Translations under genes and position numbers: made by a program | NCBI RefSeq assembly: GCF_047511655.1 | Contig: NC_133398.1 | Span: 51,155,638-51,219,637, forward strand | Direction of reading: 5' to 3' | From: Castor canadensis | Lineage: Eukaryota > Chordata > Mammalia > Rodentia > Castoridae | Length of the DNA stretch: 64,000 bases | Notes under the pieces: model-generated | Database searches by the model: none | What the model was told of the DNA's origin: nothing | Seen by the model: the letters and a program-made list of their open reading frames with translations, nothing else | Part shown: piece by piece, positions 22,558 to 36,200 of the stretch | How the letters are laid out: the number at the start of each line of letters is the position of its first letter | Numbering within the stretch: the stretch's first letter is position 1

Positions 22558-22561
22558 GATG
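22558..22561. repeat. Provirus target-site duplication, right copy (GATG)
   Basis: Matches 15074-15077. Confidence 0.9.
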
Positions 22562-24207
22562 CAGTAGAAATAATTTGGGATCTTACATTCTAGGATCTGG
22601 GCTCTAGGTGAAGCTCTGAAACGTAGTAGATGTGTTTACTCCCTTTTAAAATAGAAAAACACTGCTAATACAACTGAAGCCTCTAGTGTACATAAAGTCT
22701 GGCACCTCACAATAAATGTTAGATGAATTTTAAACTCTAACAGGTAGGAAGTGTATGTGAATAGGACAGAAAATGGTGTAAATTTTCTGCCTTCTTGCTT
22801 TGTTCAAATTCATTTCCCTCTAGCCCAGCCTCTAAAGAAATGACATATTTGGAAAATAAAGCTAAAGTTATTTTTAACCTAAGTGGCAGGTACAGCTGAT
22901 GGTGCAAGCCCCATGGGAACACTAGAAGTTCCTTGGGGCTTCTGAAGCCCCAGATGCTGTGCTATGCCATGGCAGAAACAAGGCACATTATTTCAGTGTA
23001 TAATTTTTCTTCCCAGTGATCCCGTATTTGTATGGGTCAGTACATTTTATGATTGGCTAAACAGAGCCCTGACTGATGGCTATGCAGAGGAAGGATAATT
23101 AGTAAACATCAATATTGAAATGCTGGCTGAGTCTCAACAAAATGCGTCAAATGCAACCCTTGAGGTATTGTCATGAAACTTTGTTTACTTTAGTCTAGTA
23201 GTCACCTTGATTAAGAGATTTGTACTTACGAAAAAAGACTGACCTTTAGAGGAGATATATGTCATCCTTTTAGCCTGTCCAACATCTCATCTTTGTTTTG
23301 GGGAAACCCAGTTTAGATGGTTTACCTCTGCTTCTCTCTGTCCAGGGACTAAGGAGTGGACGTATGACTCAGGCCTGGTCAGTGAGTATAACCCACCTCC
23401 CAGGGCCCAGGAACTTGTTCAGAGACTCCCATGTGCCCCAGACTGACGAGAGTCTTCCCATGTCGCCTTTGCCACACCTATAGACAAAGACACCTTTCCT
23501 TACCTTTGAGGTTGCTGACAACCAGTTTTCTAACTATGGGGAGTGATCCTGAAGAACAGTGTCTGATGTCCTCATTGGATTCATCAGATCTACTCTTAAA
23601 TTTCCTAGTTTGTGAACTAATAGTCTCCTTTTTAACTAATGTTATTCTGATAACTTTCATTTGCAAACAAGAAAAAAGCACAAAGAAATGACAGCCATCA
23701 CCAATAAATCTGATTTAGCTAATATTCAGTGTTATGCCTATTGTTTAAATGTGCAAAGCAGTTCTACATGGGGGTTTTATTAATAGGAATAAAATTTGTC
23801 TAACACTGAGTCAGTTATTTTCTTAGCAACTTCATGGAAAATAGATCAAAGTATCACTATCACCACTATAGTTTGCTTTTGCTGGCAAAATCTTCCCACA
23901 TTCTTTAAAATAAAGAAAAATCACATGCACAAAATTCACAAGATTATTTTACTAGAATTCAGGGTAGAGAGGTTTTCAACAGAGAACGTGTTCATATTAA
24001 ACTCTAGTCAAATAAAGAAAACTCATGCTCCTGTTTCAGTCTCAGCTGACGTGGGTACCAAAGCAATGCACCCGTTTCCTGGCCACCTTTTTATGCCCTT
24101 GATTGCAAGGATCAGTGTGTCCCACCATTTTCAGGAATTCTGAAAAACTTTCATTTCTATGGTTTGCCTTGTCTTGCTGAGAATGCTGCTGGCTACTGCA
24201 AAACTGT
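22562..24207 (-). other. FOCAD: FOCAD 3' UTR and short spacer to the provirus
   Basis: The 3' UTR runs leftward from 24207. A candidate poly(A) signal in sense (AATAAA) is at 23776-23781, which would give a UTR of about 450 bases. Between there and the provirus I see no gene and no clear repeat. The short open frames present are weak and unsupported. Confidence 0.55.
23776..23781 (-). terminator. Candidate FOCAD poly(A) signal
   Basis: First canonical AATAAA that I find downstream of the FOCAD stop on the - strand, about 430 bases past it. Confidence 0.45.
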
Positions 24208-24281
24208 TCACCAACCATATGCTCTGGTCCACACGGCTTTCTTCTTAAACTCTGGGAGAACTCTCAAGGACAGCAGGGTGG
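24208..24281 (-). CDS. FOCAD: FOCAD terminal coding exon and stop
   Basis: Starts after acceptor 'cccttag', completing a split Ala codon. It encodes [20 protein letters not shown] then YGW and TGA at 24208-24210. This is the known C-terminus of the protein. Confidence 0.96.
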
Positions 24282-27200
24282 CTAAGGGGACAAAAAAACA
24301 GTCACTGTTGGATTTGGTGTACTTGAAAAGGTCATTTTGATCAAAAAAGTATCAGAACTGAACTTGTCTTTTTTTTCACTTGGCTAATCTTTAAAACTAA
24401 GAATTCCCAGCAAGTGTTGGCAAATTTTAATGGCAGAAAAGCATTTCAAAGTTTGAAGGAATTTTTTTTAAGTTAACCTGTAATCAGTTAATGGGAAATT
24501 TTGCAGAATTAAATTGAAAACTGGACTGGGTATAGTGGTTCATACCTATAATACCAACTGGTTGGAAAGATCTCAGTTTGTAACCAGTCCTGACAAAAAG
24601 TTATTGAGACCCTGCCTTAACCAACAAGTCAGGTGCAGTGGCATGAGTCTGTAATCCTGGATATGAGGGATGCATAGGTAGGAGGATTGAGGTCCAGGCT
24701 GACCTGAGAAAAAATTGTGAGACCCTATTAGAAAAATAACTAAAGCAAACAAGGGGTGGGGCAGCTCAAATGGTAGCACACTTGCCTGCAAGTGTGAGGC
24801 CCCGAGTGCAAACTGCAGTACTAAGGGAAAAAAATGAAAACTGACTTCTGGCATGTTCTTTTTCTTGATGTGGATGCTGATTGCATGAGTTGTTCTCTTT
24901 CTAAAAATCTACTTAGTATTTGTGCTCTTTTCTACATGAATATGATTATCTCCATTAAGTATTTAATTAAAGCTAAAAACACCAAAGCCCCAATCCTACA
25001 AATGTTGAGTTCATGGGCTAATGGAGCAAGTGTGACTGTACTTAATTATATTTTGGACATGTATCCACGAGTCTACACTGTCTCTGCTCTGTCATAGGTA
25101 GCGAAATTCTGAGTAATCCCTTTTAGGTAACTTGCTATGTATCTTATTTTAGACTACTAGTATAAATATATTTTTTAAAATATAAGAATGTGAAGAAATG
25201 TAGGCAAACCAGGTTACACAACTATTGTGACTCCAGTAAGCTAGGACTACGTAATCAAATGAATGAGTGCTTCTTTGAACCAAATGACTGTTGTTCTCCT
25301 TTGTGTCAGTTATTAACTTTGTAACTTCAGATAGTACATGTTTGGAGCAAACAGTGGTTTTATGGATCCATGGCCAATAAAACTGAGCCCACACTCACTG
25401 AGGCAAATGAACAGAGAAGTCCTATTAACAAGTCTCTAGGATGGATCAAGTGAAAATATGTCAGATCACAGTCTTGATTTTTCAGTGAAGTTCTGTGTTT
25501 TACTAGAATCACATGGGGGTACTATTCTGTCATCCGTATGCTTCCCACACATTTCTGGGGTAGGAGTAAGGATCACATCAATGAATTCTTGTTTAGCAAC
25601 CAAAAAAATTGTACCCTATATAAAGTAAAATATGGGCTGTACTATGGCTCCAGGCTGGCCAGAAAATTATAGAGGAGGGTGAGAGGAATGACACTTTTCA
25701 GTACAATGTCTTATAAAATACCAGGGACATCATCAGCAGTCACTAGCTCCAGACCTCCAACTCCTAAGACATAGATGTCCCAAGACACAGTAAAGCTATC
25801 TCAGGCCACAAGATCAATGATAAATAACTTCTCAGACCTGAGTAAGGGAAATCTACTAATTTTCAGAAATATGTTCCACTGTTTGGAGGGTCCTACAGTC
25901 ATTGTGTAACAAAGTCAGTAAAGAAGTATAAAACACATGAAAGCATTCTACATGCCTGATGGTATGGGAAATGCCTAGTTCCCTTGTCAAAATACTATGT
26001 AGCCATTAATACTACTTATGAAGCCAGTATAAGAACAGGTTTAAATGCTTTAAAAATACTTTTAAAATTAAAGAGGCAGTTTTTAAATGATCTATGTATA
26101 TTTTTTCATGTATATGATTATAAATATGTTAAAAAGTATTCAGACACAGGGAGCCAAAGTTCTTACGGAAATTTACCAATTTTGTCTTTGGGAAATGGGA
26201 TTCCAGATTTCTGTTTGCTGCTCTTTTACTTTTCTAAATTTTTGCAAATTTTAATTAAAATCATTATTTACCATTATTACAAAACATTTAAAAACCAAAA
26301 ACTTAAAGTTTAATTTAAAAATTAAACTTAAAGGTATCAGAACTCTTTTAAACCCAATTTCTGGCTCAAAATGCCACTGCTCTTCAAGAGGAGGTCTTTC
26401 AGAAATCAATATGCGTAAGTATGCTGTTCTGCATCACATGCAAAAGCATGAAGTAATACCTTTAAAAATGTCCTTGGACTTTGCTGAGAGGGCTTCTTTA
26501 GGACTTTCCATGATGCTGAATAGCCAGTCAATGAACTAGAGTTAAAAAAAAAAAGTATCATTGAAGAAAACCCTACTATCAGCATGAAATCAATCCATTA
26601 AGCCTGCATAAGCGAGTGTTAAGTGCAATAGTCTTTAGGCAATTCCTAACTGGGCTGGGGGAGTGGAAATGAGACAGAGACCAAGCATAAGATATGAACA
26701 CAGCTCTCATTTAGTCAAAAGACATCACAAACCCACTCTACCTACTAAATATCTTGAGGCCTGGTATAGGTTTCAAGAATGAGGCAGACATGTGCCCAGA
26801 GTGTATCTTCTGTGTGCCATGAACATTTTGTATAATCACTTTGAGAGGCCCAAAGTGGCTGAAGTCTACTTCCAGGGAATAGCAGAGCCAAGATTTGAAC
26901 CCAGCTATACCCAGGTGCAAATCCCAATGCACTTTCTTTGCATCATGCTGCCTCCCAATGGTTCCATATGAATTTTGGCCTACGTTTCTTGGCTAGGCAG
27001 CAAGTAGGGAACCCACCAGATGTAAGCCTGTTTCTGAGATGAAATGTGTTTCTGAGAACACAAATGAGAACAGTTCCTGCCCAAATGAATTCGAAAAGAA
27101 GTTGAAAAGCAAGAGAAAAGACATAAAATAATTTAGACAAAGCCAAGTGTGTTAACTGTACATACATCCTACAAATAAGGTAAAAACTCATAATACTCAT

Positions 27201-30200
27201 GAGTTTGAATGATTTCCCAGGATGGAGTCCAAGTGTTTTTGAATTAGACACAGGGTAATTTTATTGATGACTGAAAGTTACCAATCAAGTACAAGGCATT
27301 TCAACTTCAGATATGAGAAGCTGAATTGAAGAAAGAGTAGAAGAGCGAGAGAAAGAAAGTATTACTAATTTCCTGCCTTAATTAAGTTTTTTCTTTGTTT
27401 CTTTCCTTTTTCAATTTTGTTTTATAATATCCTGCTAGTAAGTAAATAAATCAAGCACTTCAAATACATAATCAATGCAAGATGTCTACACTGTAGTCCA
27501 GAGTGAACACAGTGTTCCAGTCCAGAAATAACAAAATGGAAGACCACATGTAAATTTATTTTAATTAAAAGTTGAACATAAAATGAAAAACTTGGGGCAG
27601 CAATACTAACGCTTATCAGATTTGAGGGGAAAAAGACATTTTAGCTGACAGACTCAATGGAATTACTCATAGCTAAATTGTGGGTTTTTAGCTCAGAAAT
27701 GTTTTTAAAGATTAGTGTTCAGATTTGAAGAATAAGCAACAAAAAGTTAGTTTTACGTTTTGAGCCTAATAAAAATCCAGTTTTGATTAAATGGGATTCA
27801 AAAAGAATCTTCCAACAAACTATATTAAAGATGGCGGAATAAGAACAGGGAGTACAGTATTTTCACATATTCTGCTAGTAGCCTGGGGACTACTAGCTTT
27901 ACTTAGTTTTTTTAGTAATAAAAATCAAAAGGTGCTTCCTGCAAACTGGTCTTTGCTCAGAGCAAGGGTTGATGATATTAGACCTTAACAAAATTCCATT
28001 TGGCATCTATGGCAGACCAGAAGCATGACTAGTATCTGCAGCAAATCTGTGGAATGGTATGAGCTAGGGGGAATCTTAATGATCCTGAAAGACAACAGAG
28101 GTCCAGACCCACAATTCCCCTGGGGAAGAATCTCCTTAGCCAGCCCAGGCAGTGTTTGATCTTCCCCAACTTGCTCCTCACCACTTAACCCACACTTTAT
28201 ACCTTCTTAAATCTTGAATTTGCCCTCCTGCCTGTCCTCACCTTGGGATTCTCACCTGAAACTTACTGAACCTTTTTTCCTAAGGATCAAGAGCACCTGT
28301 GCTTTCAATAAGTGAATGTAGATATGGGCTCTTCTCTCCACCCCAACCCCAACTATAAGCAAGTTGTTCCTAATCAGCAGTTACCTTGACTCTGAGCTGC
28401 CTCCTCTCTGAGGCTTTGCAACTGGCTAAGATCCGGGGCTGCTTATGAAAGCCTGTGTTGTGATTCAAGTTTCACTGAACTCCCACCTCAATTCTACACT
28501 ACAAACTGTGGAGACAAAAGCCTGCCTGCCCTGCCTCACCGGTGGCTGCCAGCCTCACCTTCTGGGTCTGTTCCTTCCATGGCTCTTTCTGCAGCAGCAG
28601 CAGCATGCTCCTGGGAAGGAGAGTGAGAGTCCCCTGCAGAGTGACCCTATGCATTGGACTTCTGCCAAGGAAGTTTGATGCTGGCCCAGCCAGGCCATTC
28701 TCCTGATGCCATGGCAACCAGCTGGCACTAAGGCCAAGGAAGAGTGGAGACTCGTGGTCTGCCCAAGCTACCACTGCAGCTGCAAATATCAGTAACAAGA
28801 AATCCAAAGCCTGCAGTGGAAACAGAAGCAATTTTCAGTCTTATGTTTTAGAAATTCAAAGTAACTTATATTCCCATCACAGCCCCCATTATGGTGCAAT
28901 GCCATCTTTCCCTTTCCCTACTTCTCCTCCTCCTGCACCCCTACCCCAAAGGAGGAACTGGACTGAGTAGCAAACTCAATTCCCATGCTCAATGTAGAAA
29001 CATTTCTGGGTGTTAGAAGGTTTTAAAAGTAGCTTTATGTGAGGATAGAAGGCCCAGTAGTTTCATTATTATTATTGCTCTAACATTTTAGGAGAAACAA
29101 TTTATTCCCAATGATATCACTATCCAACACTCCTGTTTTTGGTGTTTTCAAAGAGTTGAGAAATTAAGAAAGCTATGTATTGTGATGTAGTCCAAACTAA
29201 TTTTTAAAAATACGAATCATGCGATTTTATTTCTGAACAACAAGGAATCTCTCTTCATGCACCTTAAAAAAATCTGTTTGCTATCCATCCATTCAGATTT
29301 TACAATAATCTCAATAACTGTAAAGACATTGGCAGTAGGGGCATCTCTGAGTTGCTGAATTACTGTGACTAAAATTATAATTCTTTCTGCTAATTTTTAT
29401 CCTTTTAAGGGTTTTAAGATTAAGAAAATGTGGTATCTATACACAATGGAATTTTATGCAGCCATGAAGAAGAACGAAATGTTATCATTCGCTGGTAAAT
29501 GGATGGAATTGGAGAACATCATTCTGAGTGAGGTTAGCCTGGCTCAAAAGACCAAAAATCGTATGTTCTCCCTCATATGTGGACATTAGATCAAGGGCAA
29601 ACACAACAAGGGGATTGGACTATGAGCACAGGATAAAAGCGAGAGCACACAAGGGAGGGGTGAGGATAGGTAAGACACCTAAAAAACTAGCTAGCATTTG
29701 TTGCCCTTAATGCAGAGAAACTAAAGCAGATACCTTAAAGCAACTGAGGCCAATAGGAAAAGGGGACCAGGAACTAGAGAAAAGGTTAGATCAAAAAGAA
29801 TTAACCTAGAAGGTAACACCCACGCACAGGAAATCAATGTGAGTCAATGCCCTGTATAGCTATCCTTATCTCAACCAGCAAAACCCCTTGTTCCTTCCTA
29901 TTATTGCTTATACTCTCTCTACAACAAAATTAGAGATAAGGGCAAAATAGTTTCTGCGGGGTATTGAGGGGGGGAGTGGGAGGGGGTGGAGTGGGTGGTA
30001 AGGGAGGGGGTGGGGGCAGGGGGGAGAAATGAACCAAGCCTTGTATGCACATATGAATAATAAAAGAAAAATGAAAAAAAAAAAAAAAAAGAGTTCAAGA
30101 CCAGCCTGGGCAACATAGTGGGACCTCATTTCTTTAAAACAAAACAAAGCAGTGACTTTTACTGTATTTAACTTTATTGTACATTAATAAAGCTAACTAA

Positions 30201-33200
30201 AATGAGATCTAAAAAAAAAAAAAAAAAGATTTTTGTAAAAAAACAAAGTTAATAAAAACTTAGGGAGTCAAAAGAAAAAAGCTGACAGATATATGCTACT
30301 TCAAAAAAAAAAAAAGCTTAAAAATACCTCAGTCTCTTAAAATTCCTCATTTCCTAACTGAACTTTCAAAAATCCAAAAAGGCAACTTTTCAGAAAAATT
30401 GGGCAGAATTTCAAAGAACACCCCAGATTATGCAAATTCTATCCACCCGTGAACTTTGCCTACAGAGAAAATTCTTCCATTAAAAAATGCATAGGAAAGA
30501 GCTATTTTCATTTTATTAACTTTTTCTTGTTAAACTCACCCAATAGCAGAGGTGCTTACTTTTGGGGTCATAGTCATATTTACAGGTGTGATGAGTATTC
30601 CCCTCTAGTCCATGCACACATGGAAATATTGGCACACATAAAGATAATTTGCATACATTTTAGGAATCTCTTCACATTAGGCATTTTTAGTCACATATGG
30701 GCCAAAGAAAAGGCCAGAGTCTGGTACTCCCAGACATGTTATGTGATACAGGACCTCTTCCCCCACCCCCACACCAGTTTGTGTTCCTATTTTTTAAAAT
30801 ATGCTTATCATATTTTAAAAAATATTTTGTTAAAAATATTTCTCAAAGAATAATCCTGAGTGTCTTCAGGAACATGGTATGAATATGGTTTCCTTATGGC
30901 ATTGGGGAATTGTTACCAGAGTCTTTCAAAAATCAAAGGAGGGAGGGAAAGAAAAGCTGCAAGTAGTGTGCTATTGTTTGGACTTTGAATGTCCCCCAAA
31001 AGGCTCTAGTGTTACAGAAGTAGTTCCCAGGGTGGAACTAAGGGGAGACTGTGGAACCTTTAGGAGGTGGAGCCTGGGTTATTGGTTGGAGGTGCCCTTG
31101 AAGGGGACTGTGAGACCTGTCTCTTTTGTTACCTGGCAATGAGGTGAGCAGCTTTGCTCCAAAACACACTTCTGTGATATGCTGCTTCACTGCAGGCCCA
31201 ACTAATGAGTCCCCTGATCATGGACTGGAACCTCCAAAACTGTGAGCCAAAATAATCTTTTTTACTTTGTAAGCTGATTGCCTCAGGAATTTGTCACAGC
31301 AATGGAAAGCTGACTAACACATGGCAACACATTCTTCTTTTGGGAGAGTAACTAGAAGTACTATGTTTTAAGAAAGCTATACAAGACTCCTCTAAGATTA
31401 TACCTCATCAACAGCCATGTTCTGAACAGATGTTGACTGGTAAGCAATATTTCTGATATAACCCATCAGTTCCAAGAGCCACTCCATTCTCTTCAGCACC
31501 CCTGAAATAAAAAGGATGTCTTCTTACTTTGAAATTAAAGTAGACCAGTAATAAGCATCATAAGTAAAGCAGGACACCTGGTGAGGATCCCATTAAGTAG
31601 TCTGCTGTTCTCCTTCAACGTCTGAGACTTGTGATTGCCTGTGAGAGTCGATACTGTTCACAACTGATAACCATATCATGATCTTTATTTAAAAAAACAA
31701 TCTATTTTTCAAACCTCCCTGCCCACTAGTGATACAATGCATTTATTGGCATTTCTTTCTCAATATTAAACACACTAGGAAAAATCTGGCATGCCAACTA
31801 GCCAGTAATGTTGAATCCTGGATAATTAGTTACTTTTATAGTCCTTTACTTCTATGTTTCCAATTTATGCTAAAATAACAGAGGAAGCCTATCCCAAAGA
31901 CTTAAAAAGAAAAATAAAAACCACCTGGAAAACAAACATCATCATAAATATTGATTTTATCCTTTGAAAAATTTTTTTTAAGAAATGAGGACTCCCAACA
32001 CAGTAAAAACTTAGGAAGGTTTTCAGTATTTAGTGACTAAGAGGAAAATGAGAATTACATTTGAGAGTTGCAAACAGAACCAAAGGCAACATCAAATTAT
32101 TTCAGCTTATTGCAAGTATCTTCATGCTTAATTGGAAGTACCTAATAGATTTCTTCTTGATAAACACATTTTTGGTTTAGAATGAAACAAAATAAAAATT
32201 CAATTTCTCACCACAGGTTCATTTTTTCAGCACCCAGGCACTAAAGCAGATAAGAGAAAATCGCCTTAATTGCTAAAGAGAAGGATGAATCAAATTTTCT
32301 AATACAGTTTTGCAAAGTATTACAATGATGTGTGTCAATTTTTCCTCAAAGTCATAAAGTACAATAGATAGATGGAGGACACGGGCACAGAAACATATAT
32401 AAGTTGCCTATGATTACAAGGACTACCCAGCCACGCTTGACCACTTAAGCCAGGTGCCATTCAGAATCTGAATGCAGTGTTGAGCAATGATAAGCACACG
32501 ACTAAAAATATCAAAGGAGCCATGGGGATGCCCTGTTTTCTGGTGGTTATTAAAGCACAATGCCTAAAATGGCCTAAATGTACCTTGTGATTCATTAGCA
32601 GAGCTTCAGGCTTGAGAATGAATGTAATTGGTATGGCCAGACTTCAGTATTTTCAACTGAGAAGTTCTTCTACAGGAAAACTATTTAATTTTGATGTTTG
32701 TTTTCCTTTTTGGCTGTTTATTAAGGACCCCCCCCAACACACACAAAAAGCTGTTTTCATGAAATCATCAGGGGGAACCAATCTGTATCTTGTGTGATTA
32801 CGAAACTGAAGTTAAATAGAAGCAACCTGGTTCACTGTTTGTATCCTTGAGGTCTGGAGGGGCAAATACAACACAAAACACCTTCAAAAATTTATTCTCA
32901 TATTCAAGAAGTGGATGTTGTAAGCTTTAACTGCACATTTCTGTCCAAGGAACTTCTTATTTGGGGTAAGAAGGCCTACTCTGTGTCAGGAAGCACTAAA
33001 ATAGCTTTCAAGCTGAGAAGACAAGTGCAACTTAAAAGGAAGAGCAGGCTGATCTGGTTCTGCCCTCAACGTTTGCCCCAACTGGCCTTACCTGTATTGG
33101 CATGGCTCACAATCCGTGCCTGGTATAAGCTGTGCAGAATCATCCAGGCCAGTGTTTCTTTCTCATGGTGCTGCACAGCAGCACTGAGCATATCAGTCAG

Positions 33201-36200
33201 GCTCATCAAGGGGAACCGTCCTTGAGAGACTAAGTACAGCTTGACAAAGGCAGCCTTTTCCATGTTATTCTGCAAAAAAGCAAATTATTCAGCCATTATT
33301 AAGTTAACTGAAGTGGCTATAGAACCTCAGGGCAAGGGCAAAACAGAACATGCTAAAACTGTTCATTTCCTGAAGCATGTGACCTATCTGCCTGTGTGCT
33401 ATATTAAAATGCATATACAATAGAGGGTTGTAATGTCACCTCCTGTTTCATCTTAAAAACCATGAATGTGTTCAGAGGTTAACAGGTAAGCAAATAATAA
33501 GATGGTAATAGCAAATCTAGTATTTATCATGTGTCAAACACCATTCTAAGCACTTAACATTCAGCAGTTTTCAAAATGTGGTACATAGACCTCTAGGGAT
33601 TACAAAACCCTGTGAGAGGTTCTACAAGGTCAAACTTTTTTTATGACTATCAAGCTATACTGGTATTCATTCTATTATTCACTGCCACTTACAAGTTTTT
33701 TTTTTTAAAGCCAGTTCACTTAAAATATCCTTGTAAACAATAAACATTAGTTTTATTAAACCTTGTCCTTTGAGTATAAACCTTCTTAATATTCTGTTTT
33801 ACAAAATGAGAAATACATATAAGGGACTTTTGCTATACTCCTAAGTATAATGGTGGTCTCAAGGAAAAACACTTGCAAGATTGAGTTGGGAGCTAAATGG
33901 CTACTCTTCTTATGGAATACTACTTTACAGAGAAGAATAATAGACAAATTATTGTTATTTAAATAGTCTGTTTGATAGATTACTTTATTAAAAATTGAAG
34001 AAAGTGAGCTTGTCAATTCCAGGAAAATACCTGTCAATATCTGTTGATAAAATCTGAGCTTTCTAATAAAAATGAGATTTTTAGAAAACTTGTTGTCTCA
34101 AAAAAAAAAAAAAGAAAAAAAGAAAGAAAACTTGTTTTCTGTTACTGTGAGCTTGGCAGTTTTCCAATATGTAAAATGCTTTTCTGATGAGTTTGCTGGG
34201 GATAATAACAAATACAATGATTTGATATTGTATGATAAAATGTATCTGCATTTGGAAGATCAAAACTCAGTGATCCAACATTTTCTAAATTATTAATGTG
34301 TGATATGAGAAAATCATGCACTGGAAAAAAACTTGAAGTACAAAACCATCCAATGGATTTTAACCTAACAGTATGTGAATTTCACTAATGTGTTTTTGGA
34401 GTACACATTACAGCTAGCCTTTAAGAAACTACTAGTTGCTGACTTTGGTTCAATAGCAAAGAAAAATATCTGTAATTATCTGAAAAGACTGAACAGTGAA
34501 AACACACTGTTCTTTCCAACTACTGTTTGAGATTGGAATTTCTTCACGTACTTCACCAAAACAACATCACACCAGAATGAATGAAGAAGCAGCCATGAGA
34601 ATCCAGCTGCCTTATGAGCTAGACATTAAAGAGGTTTGCAAAAATATTAAACAATGTTACTTTTCCTACTATTTTATGTGTGTTTATAAAATATTTTTAA
34701 TTCTTGTGTTGAAATGTAATGGGGTTATTATTTTTAAGTAAATATTTAATTTTTTTCTGTGTTTTAACCCCTATTAAGGTAATTATCCACAGATATAATC
34801 CATAAGTAAAAGCTCTTTGGGGGTCGCCAATAATTTTTAAGAAACCAGTATGTTTCTGAGACCAAAACATTTGAGAACTTCTATATTAACCATTGAATTC
34901 ACATGCCAATCCTCTGCAGTAGATTTATATTATTGTTCCTAGATAGATGAAGAAACTGAAGTACAGAGGTAAGTAACTTGCTTAGGGTCATACAGCTACA
35001 GGTGAAAGAGTAAGAACTGGAACTCAGGGAGTCTGTGTTCTTTACCACTTCTTTACTCTTCCCTCTATTCTTTCCAAAAATGAATAGAAAACTCTAACTT
35101 AGTGGAGAAGACTAACTCTTTGGGGCCATCAGAATACTGTTTACTATGTTCCTGTGACAAATTTCTGAATAACCCAAGTAAATAGCACAGTGACATTTAG
35201 CTCTAGGTACCACAGAGTAAATTATATGCCTTGTTTCCCACAACATTACATAAGTGTAATAATAAAATATAATTAATTACAGGAATGCAAAAATTACATT
35301 AATAATTACTGAGCCTGTGCCTTGGGCAAGGCACTATTCTGATTACTTAACATGGAATAAGTCACTTAACTCTCAAAACAACCCTAAGAGGTATTTTACA
35401 GATGGAGAAACTAAGGCAGAAAGAGGTTATAAAACTTCACCAAGGTCACATTGTTAGTTAATTGTAGGCCACTCACCTGACCAGTAAGACTCCAGTCTAT
35501 CCTCTTACTACTTGTCTCTGCTGCTTTTCTTTGTTTAAAACAAGCTAATCTTCCAAATGCTGACATTCCAAATATTCTGTAACAGTGACTCTCAACCTTA
35601 GGACATACAGAATTGCCTGAAAGACTATTAAAAGAAACTCCTGGGCATCATGGTCTGGAGTGGGATTTGAGAATTTCTATTTTTAGTCAGTTACCAGGGA
35701 AATGCTGATGCCACTGGTCCAAGGACCACACTTTGAGAACCACTACTATATGACACAGAAATTCAAGGATACAACTGAAGAGGAAAACCTGCCATAAAGT
35801 GAAATAAATGAGATATCCACCAGCTATTGGTAATGAGAGGGTTATAGTATTGGCTGTATGCAAGTTTACATTCAAATAAGTATGCCAGATGGTATGTACT
35901 TATGCTAAAAAATATTCATTACTTATCTGCAACTCAAATTTAACAGGGTATTTTGTATTTTATTTGCTGAATGTGGCAACTGTATTGACGTATTACTTTT
36001 TGCTAATTCACCATTGGAGTATGGGGAAGGTACTTGTTGTTCAATCACCTACCCTTCTGCATTCCAAAACACAAAATAAGGTGCAAGAAACAAATATAAG
36101 ACCAGAACTACTTATATATGCCTTTTATGAACTAGAAAGTTCTTATGTTAGAATATCCCATTCTTTGTACATGGCCTAAAGCGATTGCCCTGCACTTATT

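Larger units (their letters stand above)
28811..31403 (-). other. FOCAD: FOCAD intron
   Basis: Contains a young sense (+) L1 3' end (29428-30085), a B1-like scrap (30091-30150), A-rich runs and a MaLR-type LTR (30967-31320). Confidence 0.8.

Noticed and set aside
30449-30853. 134-residue open frame on the + strand
   Set aside because: AT-rich intronic sequence. Composition looks random and no family resemblance.
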